A DNA stretch of 32,553 nucleotides from contig DEQS01000111.1 of assembly GCA_002360555.1 (NCBI GenBank), forward strand, positions 7,048 to 39,600, in the 5' to 3' direction. The position numbers were made by a program, and so were the translations under genes. The notes under the pieces were generated by a model, which was not told the origin of the DNA, ran no database searches, and saw nothing but the letters and a program-made list of their open reading frames with translations. The stretch is from Chloracidobacterium sp. UBA3360. Lineage in GTDB: Bacteria; Acidobacteriota; Blastocatellia; Pyrinomonadales; Pyrinomonadaceae. Shown one piece after another: positions 23,555 to 30,621 of this stretch. Each line of letters starts with the position of its first letter. Position 1 is the first letter of the stretch.

Positions 23555-24405
23555 GACGGCCGGACGACCTCGACCGTGCAATGGGCCCGTGCGGCGACGG
23601 TTGAGGAAACGCTCCCAAGCAAAAATCTTTCAAACGAATTTCCCGCACAATGGGGACCGACAAAGATACAGTCGGCATTGAGGCTGTCGGCCCGGTCGAC
23701 GATAGTTGTTTTGGCATTTCCCATAACGATCTCCACCGACGCTTTGATGCCCGCTTCGGTCAATGTGGCGAGGGCCTCGGCCGCAAGCGTGTGGCCCCAC
23801 TGCGAAACGAATTTTGTCTCGATCACTGCATCTTTCATTTGCGGCACAAATCGCCCGATCGATCCGACAACACCAGAATCGGCAACAGCCAGAAGCGTCG
23901 CGGTAGTGCCGCTCGGCCAACTCCTTTGAGCGATCGTGTTGACAGCAGCCTCAGCGCCTGGCGATCCATCGTATCCTATCAATAGCCGCGGCTGCGCGTC
24001 ATTTATGATTTCGTGGCCGCGTGAGATCCGCACCGTACAGTCGGCCTCGGTCAAAACGAGGTTGGAAACCTGTCCGAGAAACATCGTATGCTCGCGATTT
24101 GATTGGCGGCCTTCGCCGACGACGATCATGTCGGGGTGAAACGATTCAGCTTTAGCGAGCAGTTCGCGTCCGGCGGAACCGCTCGCCGTCTCAGCCGCGA
24201 TCAACCATTTTGGGAATCTGTTTCGCATAAGTTCAAGAGCTTCGGATGCTAATCGGCGCGCTTCCTCGGGATTTTCAGGCCTAGCGCAAAGTTCAGCTAC
24301 CGTCATTATCAGTGCCTCGGTGCCATCCGGCAGTCCGGCCGTTGCTAGATCTGCCATCGCGGCTTTTGCCGCATCTGTTCCGTTATTTCCGATTAGTATT
24401 CTCAT
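23545..24405 (-). CDS. Tandem universal stress protein (UspA-type)
   Basis: Two Usp domains in one chain: residues about 1-135 and 142-286 (286 aa). Each starts with a beta strand holding an acidic residue or DGS (RILIGNNGTDAA; RLLIGYDGSPGAEAA) and ends with the VG-x-(G/H)-x...LG-x-VS-x-x-V-x-x-x-A-(D/H)CTV(R/E)V element. The nucleotide-binding Gly spacing is degenerate in domain 1 (FLGQVS) and better kept in domain 2 (LLGSVS). I start at ATG 24405: a GGAGG lies 8 bp upstream inside the codons of a possible ATG 24420, so the downstream start is the likely one. It is divergent from the deacylase gene. Confidence 0.9.
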   Translation of the reverse strand: MRILIGNNGTDAAKAAMADLATAGLPDGTEALIMTVAELCARPENPEEARRLASEALELMRNRFPKWLIAAETASGSAGRELLAKAESFHPDMIVVGEGRQSNREHTMFLGQVSNLVLTEADCTVRISRGHEIINDAQPRLLIGYDGSPGAEAAVNTIAQRSWPSGTTATLLAVADSGVVGSIGRFVPQMKDAVIETKFVSQWGHTLAAEALATLTEAGIKASVEIVMGNAKTTIVDRADSLNADCIFVGPHCAGNSFERFLLGSVSSTVAARAHCTVEVVRPSQV

Positions 24406-24676
24406 AACCCGAGCCTCCATTTTTGCCGAGAAAATCTGTTTGGCTGATGGCTGATCTCCCGTCTCTCAACCCATCGCTGTGCAACCACCGTGCCAATCGG
24501 AATTTACGGATTTTGACGGTCAAGACCATCGAATTCGCGGAAAATTTCGCGGTTTAGCGTGAAAGTTTGCCCATATTCGGGTCAGCTGGCGGATTTCGCG
24601 GGCGGCATAATCCTATACAACTAAGGTTCATGCAATATGTACTGAGCGGAACGGTGATTGCTGAAGAGATAAGGTA
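24406..24676. other. Longest gene-free stretch (271 bp) between divergent genes
   Basis: No ORF or RNA gene recognised. It contains a single degenerate copy of the CGCG-word repeat at 24531-24556 (TTCGCGG twice, 12 bp apart, then GGTTTAGCG) resembling the right arm of the hairpin at 11791-11820. There is a TTGACGGTCAA palindrome (24513-24523) and a GGTGATTGC half-site (24653-24661) just before the deacylase start. Confidence 0.6.
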
Positions 24677-25873
24677 ATGCGAACCGCAGCTAAAATAATG
24701 ATGGATCCAACCTACGAAGAAGCCGATCATCTGATCGAGGCGGTCATCGGTGACCCGAATGGTCCGACATTGATCGTCGTAGGCAGCCTGCACGGTAACG
24801 AACCGGCAGGGTCGACCGCCCTTGAGCAGATCTCAGACAGACTCGTCTCAGCCACCGAAAAGGTTGCCGGGCGCGTCTATCTGTTGAGGGGGAACAGTCG
24901 CGCGCTGCAAAAAGCTGTTCGCTACATAGATAGTGATCTCAACAGAGCCTGGACAAGCAAAAATCTAGCTGCCGTTGGCACAGATGAACTGATGCAGGTA
25001 TCTGAGGGGGTCGAACTGACCGAGCTTGACCGACAGCTCGATAGCATACTGATCACAGCCGCGTCAGAGGTTTATGTTCTCGATCTGCATTCGACATCGG
25101 CGACCGGGCCGCTGTTTGCGACCGTCGGGGACACGCTCCGTAATCGCGAATTCGCAAAGAAATTTCCGGTGAATATACTGTTGGGCATCGAGGAGCAGCT
25201 TGAGGGTACGATGCTCGAATACCTTAACAACGCCGGGGCGGTGACGCTCGGATTCGAGGGCGGCAGCCATTTTTCCCCGGCAACGATCGCAAATCATACC
25301 GCTTTGGTTTGGCTCGCACTTGTAAACACTGGCCTGCTCAAACCAGCCGACGTTCCTGATCTCGAAGAGCATTTTCTACGGCTTGCCGAAGGTGCAAAAG
25401 GCCCTCGATTTATCGAGATACGTTATCGCGAGGCGATCACGCCCGAGGACGAGTTTAAGATGCGGCCCGGATTTAATAATTTTGACTTAGTTGAAGAAGG
25501 ATCGGTGCTTGCATATTCGACCCGCGGACCGATCAAAGCGCCCGAGTCAGGGATGATCGTGATGCCGCTTTATCAAAAGCTGGGTGAGGACGGATTTTTT
25601 ATCGCCCGATCGATCGCTCCGTTTTGGTTATGGCTTTCGCGTCTATTGCGTCGCACAAAAGCGTACCGACTTATGCCGTTGCTCCCCGGCGTAAAACGCG
25701 ACCACGCGGCCGAAACAACACTGATTATCAACACTAGATTGGCAAGATTTTTCCCGCTGCAGATATTTCACTTACTCGGATTTCGCAAACTTCGTTGGAG
25801 CGAGCACCAGCTCGTTGTCAGCCGGCGGAAGCATGATACTGTTAGCCCGTTCGTATCGGGCACAAATAATTAG
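24677..25873 (+). CDS. AstE/AspA-type zinc deacylase (M14 family)
   Basis: A 398-residue member of the succinylglutamate desuccinylase/aspartoacylase family, zinc carboxypeptidase-like enzymes that cleave N-acyl amino acids or small amides. Ligands are visible: His39 and Glu42 in SLHGNEPAG, and His138 in LDLHSTSAT. DSDLNRAW supplies the Asn-Arg pair that grips the substrate carboxylate. LGFEGGSHFS carries the general-base Glu region. The true substrate is not predictable. The C-terminal 80 residues are unusual, with an aromatic/arginine stretch (FWLWLSRLLRRTKAY) that may touch the membrane. AAGG precedes the ATG. One base separates its stop from the ligase gene: strong coupling of an amide-breaking and an amide-making enzyme. 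Confidence 0.85.
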   Translation: MRTAAKIMMDPTYEEADHLIEAVIGDPNGPTLIVVGSLHGNEPAGSTALEQISDRLVSATEKVAGRVYLLRGNSRALQKAVRYIDSDLNRAWTSKNLAAVGTDELMQVSEGVELTELDRQLDSILITAASEVYVLDLHSTSATGPLFATVGDTLRNREFAKKFPVNILLGIEEQLEGTMLEYLNNAGAVTLGFEGGSHFSPATIANHTALVWLALVNTGLLKPADVPDLEEHFLRLAEGAKGPRFIEIRYREAITPEDEFKMRPGFNNFDLVEEGSVLAYSTRGPIKAPESGMIVMPLYQKLGEDGFFIARSIAPFWLWLSRLLRRTKAYRLMPLLPGVKRDHAAETTLIINTRLARFFPLQIFHLLGFRKLRWSEHQLVVSRRKHDTVSPFVSGTNN

Positions 25874-25874
25874 T

Positions 25875-27794
25875 ATGGGTGACAAGAAAATCACTACCGA
25901 TTATGACGAAGATCAGATGCGTTTGTTTACGCTTGCGGTTCTGAATGACCTTCAGGCACTCGAAATGATGCTTGACAGCGGCCAAATTGAGGAGAATGTA
26001 AGGCGTATCGGAGCCGAACAGGAAATGTTTCTTGTTGATTCTTCAATGCATCCGGCACCACTCGCGATGAAGATCATCGACGATGCTAAAGACGGTCGCC
26101 TTACAACGGAGATCGGACTATTCAACCTCGAAGCTAATCTTACCCCGCGCGAGTTTAACGGCAATTGCCTCCGGTTGATGGAGGACGAGCTCAACGAAAC
26201 TCTTGATATTGTCAGGAAATCAGCGGCGAATTTCGGTGGAGGGGTCGTGCTCGCTGGTATTCTGCCGACAATACAGCAATCTGACCTAACGATCGCAAAC
26301 ATCACGCCCAACCCGCGGTATCACGAGATAAACCGAATTGTTACCGCGCTACACGGTGACAATCGCGTGATCCATATCAAGGGCCTCGACGAGCTTCAAT
26401 TAACTCTTCAGAACACCTATATTGAGTTTTGCAATACAAGTCTTCAGGTTCATCTGCAGGTGGGGATCAGCGATTTTGTACGCTATTACAACTGGGCACA
26501 GGCGATATCGGGCCCGGTGCTTGCCTCGGCGGTAAACTCGCCATTCCTTTTAAATCATCGTCTTTGGCATGAAACAAGGCTTGCGGTTTTTAGGCAATCG
26601 ACTGATACACGCTCGCTCACGCATAAACAGCGCAACCAAAAGCCGCGGGTCAATTTTGGCGACCGGTGGGTCGAGAATTCGATCCTGGAGGTGCTTCGCG
26701 AGGATGCGATCCGGTTTCGCATACTGCTGACGCAGGCAGTCGAGGAAAATTCACTGCAGGTTCTAGCCGACGGCGGGATTCCTAGCTTGTCCGCCTGGCG
26801 GCTCCACAACGGGACGATCTGGCGTTGGAACCGTCCGTGTTATGGCGTGGTCAACGGCAAACCGGGCTTGAGGATCGAGGCAAGGTTTCTGCCAGCCGGC
26901 CCGACGGTCGTGGATGAGATGGCAAACTCTGCATTCTTTCTCGGCCTGATGACCGAGCTGCCCGAGGAGTTTGGCGACATCAGTGAACATATGACGTTCG
27001 ATGACGCGAGAAACAATTTTTATAATGCCGCGCGCTATGGGCTAAATGGACAAATAAAGGGTCTCGATGGCCAAAGTCGGCGTGTCGGGCGGATCATTTT
27101 GGAAGAATTGCTGCCGCGAGCAAGAAAAGGCCTGACCCGCGCGGGCATCGACGAAGTCGATAGTAAACGATTGCTAGACGTCATCGAAGAAAGGGTAACT
27201 CAGGAAAAATCGGGAGCCCAATGGATGCTCGATTCGTATGCGGCGATGGATAAGCGGGCAAAGCCAAACGTCCGGTTACGGTCTTTGACCGCGGCGATGA
27301 AAGCGCATCAGGAACAAAGCAATGAAGCCGCACACACGTGGGAATTAGCGGAAATACCGCCCGATCTAGAGTGGGTCGACAATTACAAGACCGTAGAGCA
27401 GTTTATGGCGATTGACCTCTACACTGTACGTTCGGACGACATAATTGACCTCGCGGCCAGTTTGATGCACTGGAAACACGTGCGGCACGTTCCGGTTGAG
27501 GACGACGCCGGGCGATTGACCGGCATCGTCTCGCATCGTGACCTGATCGAATTGATGGCGAACGGTAAATGTTTGGCCACAAAGCCGATCGTGATCCGTG
27601 ACGTAATGAAGACCGACCTGATCACCGTCATGCCGGAAACCCCAACACTCGAAGCACTCGAAATAATGCGGGAAAATCGAATTGGTTGTTTGCCCGTAGT
27701 AAAGGATGGGAGACTCGTAGGTCTTATCACCGCATACGATTTCCTGACAGTTTCAGCAAAGTTGTTTGAGGAAAAGCTGACCAGTCTTGCGTAG
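25875..27794 (+). CDS. Carboxylate-amine ligase (GCS2-like) fused to two CBS domains
   Basis: A 639-residue fusion. Residues about 40-420 form a glutamate-cysteine-ligase-like ATP-dependent ligase: RIGAEQEMFLVD with metal ligands Glu48 and Glu50, GLFNLEANLTPREF, SLQVHLQV, NSPFLLNHRLWHETRLAVFRQ and LRIEARFLPAGPTVVDEMAN occur in family order. Residues about 420-500 are helical linker. Then come CBS1 (about 507-560, VEQFMAIDLYTV...VPVEDDAGRLTGIVSHRDLIEL) and CBS2 (about 574-627, IRDVMKTDLITV...LPVVKDGRLVGLITAYDFLTV), an adenine-nucleotide sensor. I start at ATG 25875, right after the deacylase stop; the upstream in-frame ATG 25815 lies in that gene. The amine and acid joined are unknown. Confidence 0.85.
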   Translation: MGDKKITTDYDEDQMRLFTLAVLNDLQALEMMLDSGQIEENVRRIGAEQEMFLVDSSMHPAPLAMKIIDDAKDGRLTTEIGLFNLEANLTPREFNGNCLRLMEDELNETLDIVRKSAANFGGGVVLAGILPTIQQSDLTIANITPNPRYHEINRIVTALHGDNRVIHIKGLDELQLTLQNTYIEFCNTSLQVHLQVGISDFVRYYNWAQAISGPVLASAVNSPFLLNHRLWHETRLAVFRQSTDTRSLTHKQRNQKPRVNFGDRWVENSILEVLREDAIRFRILLTQAVEENSLQVLADGGIPSLSAWRLHNGTIWRWNRPCYGVVNGKPGLRIEARFLPAGPTVVDEMANSAFFLGLMTELPEEFGDISEHMTFDDARNNFYNAARYGLNGQIKGLDGQSRRVGRIILEELLPRARKGLTRAGIDEVDSKRLLDVIEERVTQEKSGAQWMLDSYAAMDKRAKPNVRLRSLTAAMKAHQEQSNEAAHTWELAEIPPDLEWVDNYKTVEQFMAIDLYTVRSDDIIDLAASLMHWKHVRHVPVEDDAGRLTGIVSHRDLIELMANGKCLATKPIVIRDVMKTDLITVMPETPTLEALEIMRENRIGCLPVVKDGRLVGLITAYDFLTVSAKLFEEKLTSLA

Positions 27795-27830
27795 AGTGCA
27801 GTTCTTTAAATCGAAAAGGAGGTAGATCAG

Positions 27831-28166
27831 ATGAGCGAAAAGTTTGGTCATCCGGATTGGGTCACATTTCTAAAATTCTATTCTGAACAAAATGCCGGGC
27901 GTCCGACGAGGATCGGTGTATTCGAAAAAGGACAGGGTGCGGTGACTGACTATTGGATCGAGAGCGGTTTGCCTTTCGTGGGAGTTGATCTTGACGACAG
28001 TCACGGGGTATTTACGCTGCGAATCATGGCGGGTTCATATTCGCACGATATTAAAAACGTTACGAGGGTTTCGTTTTGTCTGAGCCGCGACGGCGACGAG
28101 GACGGATTGGACGTTTTCGATGCACAAGCGCACGTGACGCTTTTACGTTTTGAAAGTAGACATTAG
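27831..28166 (+). CDS. DUF5335-like small protein
   Basis: A 111-residue soluble protein that resembles DUF5335, judging by an N-terminal WVTFLKFYSEQNAGRPTRIGVFE, a mid GVDLDDSHGVFTLRIMAG and VTRVSFCLSRDGDEDGLDVFDAQ before a TLLRFES end. DUF5335 has no assigned biochemical function. A near-perfect AAGGAGGT ribosome site stands about 10 nt before the ATG. The gene follows the CBS-ligase gene by 36 bp and ends with a strong terminator, so it is the last member of the deacylase-ligase operon. I am less sure of the family than of the gene. Confidence 0.65.
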   Translation: MSEKFGHPDWVTFLKFYSEQNAGRPTRIGVFEKGQGAVTDYWIESGLPFVGVDLDDSHGVFTLRIMAGSYSHDIKNVTRVSFCLSRDGDEDGLDVFDAQAHVTLLRFESRH

Positions 28167-28200
28167 CCCAAGGTGCCTTCCTAAACCGAGATTTTGTTGG

Positions 28201-28229
28201 TAGCGCGAGAAAATACGCGCTATTTTTTT
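28201..28229 (+). terminator. Rho-independent terminator after the DUF5335-like gene
   Basis: TAGCGCG (28201-28207) pairs with CGCGCTA (28216-28222) around an 8-nt loop, followed by seven T. It closes the deacylase-ligase operon and separates it from the regulator. Confidence 0.92.
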
Positions 28230-28258
28230 CGAGTATTACTTTCGTGAAAGCTGACAAG

Positions 28259-28303
28259 GACGCCTAATTGTTGCAAAGGCTCTAGTTGGCGTCTCGGCAA
28301 CAA
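28259..28303 (+). other. Possible H-type pseudoknot upstream of the FNR-like gene
   Basis: GACGCC (28259-28264) pairs with GGCGTC (28288-28293), and TTGTTGC (28268-28274) with GCAACAA (28297-28303). The two stems interleave (1-2-1'-2'), which is the order of an H-type pseudoknot. Stem 1 can be extended with two A-T pairs and a bulge. It lies after a terminator and before the regulator start. Confidence 0.35.
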
Positions 28304-28319
28304 AAGCATACCGCGGAAT

Positions 28320-28335
28320 GGTGATTGCAGTCACA
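28320..28335. promoter_or_regulatory. Crp/Fnr-type operator before the FNR-like gene
   Basis: GGTGA-TTGCAG-TCACA matches TGTGA-N6-TCACA at nine of ten half-site bases. It ends 17 bp before the ATG at 28353. That is too close to the start to activate transcription from upstream, so if used it would repress, i.e. negative autoregulation. Confidence 0.55.
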
Positions 28336-28352
28336 ATGGCTAGGTGAACCTT

Positions 28353-29102
28353 ATGTTTGCACAAATCACACATACCAATGAACGCCAGGACTTGCAGATC
28401 CAGCATACGTGCGGGGATTGCGGCCTGCGAACGGAAAATTTCTTTTGCCAGTTGCCGGCGGCCGAGCTGGCACGATTTGAGGCGTTAAAGGTCACGAAAG
28501 CTTACCCAAAGGGGACACTGCTGTTTATTGAGGGACAAAGACCGGCCGGGATCTATATGCTCTGCCAAGGCCAGGTTAAACTTTCGACCTGCTCGTCTGA
28601 CGGCAAGATCATTATCCTAGGTATTGCGGGCCCGGGCGACGTGCTCGGCTTGAGCGCAGTGATCGCCGACGTCGAGTGCGAGGTCACGGCCGAGGTGCTC
28701 GAGATCTGTCAAGTCAATTTTGTTCCAAAAGACGCCTTTCTGAATCTGATCAAAGAGGATCCGGCTGTTTGCCTAAGTGCGGTGCGGCAACTGGGCAGCT
28801 CGTACCAGACGGCTCACAAAATGATCTGCTCGCTCGGGCTGTCTGAGTCCGTTTTTGTAAAACTCGGCAAATTGCTTTTAAGCTGGGGGCCGCCAAGTGT
28901 TAATGGCAATGGCCATACGAGCGTTCACGTACCCTTTACGCACGAAGAGATCGCCGAGATGATCGGCACGACCCGTGAGACCGTCACACGCTCGCTGCGT
29001 TTGATGCGGGAGCGGGGCCTCGTTACCCTGCGAGCTTCCGAGCTGGTCATCCATGACCATGATGGTTTACGTTCGTCGGTCGGGCTTTCACAACGGCATT
29101 GA
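28353..29102 (+). CDS. Crp/Fnr regulator with an FNR-like cysteine set
   Basis: A 249-residue two-domain regulator: cyclic-nucleotide-type sensor barrel (about residues 38-150) and winged helix at the C-terminus (HEEIAEMIGTTRETVTRSLRLMRERGLV), whose E-x-x-x-R recognition helix (TTRETVTRSL) belongs to the FNR/CRP family. With the start used here, the cysteines fall at 20, 23, 32 and 119. In E. coli FNR the [4Fe-4S] ligands are 20, 23, 29 and 122; Cys119 lies in LEICQVNF, aligned with the Cys122 segment. The start is ATG 28353: AGGTG (28342-28346) is its ribosome site, whereas the nearby GTG at 28344 would lie in that site. It stands just upstream of a decaheme cytochrome operon. Confidence 0.9.
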   Translation: MFAQITHTNERQDLQIQHTCGDCGLRTENFFCQLPAAELARFEALKVTKAYPKGTLLFIEGQRPAGIYMLCQGQVKLSTCSSDGKIIILGIAGPGDVLGLSAVIADVECEVTAEVLEICQVNFVPKDAFLNLIKEDPAVCLSAVRQLGSSYQTAHKMICSLGLSESVFVKLGKLLLSWGPPSVNGNGHTSVHVPFTHEEIAEMIGTTRETVTRSLRLMRERGLVTLRASELVIHDHDGLRSSVGLSQRH

Positions 29103-29106
29103 TAAT

Positions 29107-29143
29107 TGTGACCCGCGTCACCTGTGTGTGTGACCTGCGTCCT
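29107..29143. promoter_or_regulatory. Tandem Crp/Fnr-type sites
   Basis: TGTGA-CCCGCG-TCACC (29107-29122) is a good palindrome; TGTGA-CCTGCG-TCCTA (29129-29143 or so) is a half-conserved second copy. Their centres are 22 bp apart, two helical turns, so both would face the same side of DNA. If the second is a class-II site, transcription would start near 29178. Confidence 0.45.
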
Positions 29144-29196
29144 ATCGCGTTGCGGCCCGTTGAGCAATGATCCTAATCGATAAGGGGATCCAAAAA

Positions 29197-29487
29197 ATGC
29201 AGCTCGGCGATGACGATAAAGGCAGGCCGGTTGGTGGGGCATTGACATTAAGATCGCTGTTTAGCGGCCTACCGGCTGAAGGTGTAGAGAAACTGGGTCC
29301 TATCAGATCTGAGATCGTCGCTGCGTTGAGTAAAGACCAAGACACAGTTCCGATCGGGTCTGACGAGTTTGAAAATATCGATCTAAAAAGATTATTGCTT
29401 GAGACGCCCGATCTTTGCTTTCGACTTGCGACCGCATTGAGCATTCTTTACAGCGATACGGTGCGAAATATCGGGCGGCACACCTGA
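29197..29487 (+). CDS. Small protein of unknown function in the FNR-like/cytochrome locus
   Basis: A 96-residue soluble protein that I do not recognise. Its codon use looks like that of the neighbours, and it sits between the regulator and the cytochrome on the same strand. The N-terminal third is polar and charged (MQLGDDDKGRPVGG); residues 62-90 form a probable amphipathic helix pair (NIDLKRLLLETPDLCFRLATALSILY), with one Cys. I start at ATG 29197, preceded by AAGGGG at a good distance; ATG 29167 lies upstream without a ribosome site and before the inferred start of transcription. Tandem Crp/Fnr-type sites precede it. Confidence 0.55.
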   Translation: MQLGDDDKGRPVGGALTLRSLFSGLPAEGVEKLGPIRSEIVAALSKDQDTVPIGSDEFENIDLKRLLLETPDLCFRLATALSILYSDTVRNIGRHT

Positions 29488-29488
29488 C

Positions 29489-29530
29489 GGTGACGTTGCT
29501 CACATACATCCCAAAAGTCCGCATTATAGA
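29489..29530 (+). promoter_or_regulatory. Class-II-like Crp/Fnr promoter of the cytochrome operon
   Basis: GGTGA-CGTTGC-TCACA (29489-29504, centre 29496.5) is followed by TATAGA at 29525-29530. With a start about 29537 the site centre falls at about -40.5, within one base of the -41.5 expected for class-II activation. No separate -35 box is seen, as is usual for that class. An alternative TATAGG -10 (29536-29541) would move the centre to about -51. Confidence 0.5.
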
Positions 29531-29574
29531 CTTGTTATAGGTAACTGGTACGCACCAGCGTACATGGAGGCTAT

Positions 29575-30606
29575 ATGAAGGTTTCAAATCATAAATTTAA
29601 GGCCGTTCTGCTATTGGTATTTTCGATACTGATGATCGGTTGGGTCGTTGCCGGGCGATACGCGACCGTTTCGAGCGTATCTGTCGCAGAGACAGGTACT
29701 CCGGGCGGCGGAAAATACAATCCGGACGACTATGTTGGCAGCGAGTCGTGCATGGCGTGTCACGAGGACCAGTTCAAGGCGTTCTCAAACACCAAACACG
29801 CAAAACTTGCTCAGGTCAAGAGTTGGAAAGACAAAGCCCAAGGGTGTGAGTCTTGCCACGGGCCGGGGAAGGCGCATCTTGAGGATGCTACCAACCCTAA
29901 AAATATCATCTCGTTCAAGGGAAAAGATTCAAAACAAATTTCCGAATCCTGTATGACTTGCCACGCCGGCAAAGAGAGTCACAATAACTTTCGCCGCGGC
30001 GAACATTGGCGCAACGATGTCGGGTGTACCGATTGTCATAGCCCACATGGATCGGCGCTCGGCAATTCACACGCAGATTCGATCACATACCCCGGCGAGA
30101 CCACAAAACAAAATCCAGGTATCGCGACCGTGGCTATGCTAAAACAGAGCGAGCCGCAACTTTGTATGAGTTGCCACACGGAAACAAAGGCGCAATTTAC
30201 CAAGCCTTTCCATCACAAAGTGATGGAGGGCGCGATGAAATGCACCAGCTGTCATAACGCTCACGGCGGTTTTGAGGCAAAGCAAACTACGCTGGCGGTC
30301 GGTGCCGATGCATCTTGCGTCAAGTGCCACAACAATAAGCAAGGGCCGTTCGCTTTTGAACATGCACCGCTTAAGACTGAGGGTTGTGCTGCTTGCCATA
30401 CACCACATGGTTCCGCAAATCCAAAGATGCTCAACCGCAGCTCGGTCAGGCAGCTTTGTCTGGAATGTCATAGTGCGATCAGCGACCAGGTCGACACACC
30501 TGGTACGCCCACTTTCCACAATCAGACGCAGGTTCGATATCAGAATTGCACCGTTTGCCATACGGCGATACACGGTTCTAATGCGAGTAATCGATTCATG
30601 CGGTGA
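29575..30606 (+). CDS. Decaheme c-type cytochrome, DmsE/MtrA-like
   Basis: A 343-residue exported multiheme cytochrome. After an N-terminal hydrophobic signal or anchor (about residues 10-27) it has exactly ten CxxCH motifs: CMACH at 59, CESCH, CMTCH, CTDCH, CMSCH, CTSCH, CVKCH, CAACH, CLECH and CTVCH at 325. Ten hemes in 340 residues, paired motifs and H-rich loops (HSPHGS, HNAHGG, HTPHGS) match MtrA, DmsE and PioA, which insert into an outer-membrane barrel and carry electrons across it. GGAGG lies 4 nt before the ATG. The next gene is an MtrB-like barrel, 15 bp on. Maturation would need a Ccm or Ccs system not seen here. Confidence 0.95.
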   Translation: MKVSNHKFKAVLLLVFSILMIGWVVAGRYATVSSVSVAETGTPGGGKYNPDDYVGSESCMACHEDQFKAFSNTKHAKLAQVKSWKDKAQGCESCHGPGKAHLEDATNPKNIISFKGKDSKQISESCMTCHAGKESHNNFRRGEHWRNDVGCTDCHSPHGSALGNSHADSITYPGETTKQNPGIATVAMLKQSEPQLCMSCHTETKAQFTKPFHHKVMEGAMKCTSCHNAHGGFEAKQTTLAVGADASCVKCHNNKQGPFAFEHAPLKTEGCAACHTPHGSANPKMLNRSSVRQLCLECHSAISDQVDTPGTPTFHNQTQVRYQNCTVCHTAIHGSNASNRFMR

Positions 30607-30621
30607 TGATAAGGAGGGAAA

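Noticed and set aside
24653..24661. GGTGATTGC half-site before the deacylase gene
   Set aside because: Identical to the left half and core of the 28320 site, but the right half (AAGAG) does not match TCACA; not counted as a regulator site.
28344..28352. GTG start for the FNR-like regulator
   Set aside because: The GTG overlaps AGGTG, which is better read as the ribosome site of ATG 28353.
29123..29132. TGTGTGTGTG microsatellite
   Set aside because: Only five repeats; it is explained by the TGTGA half of the second regulator site.
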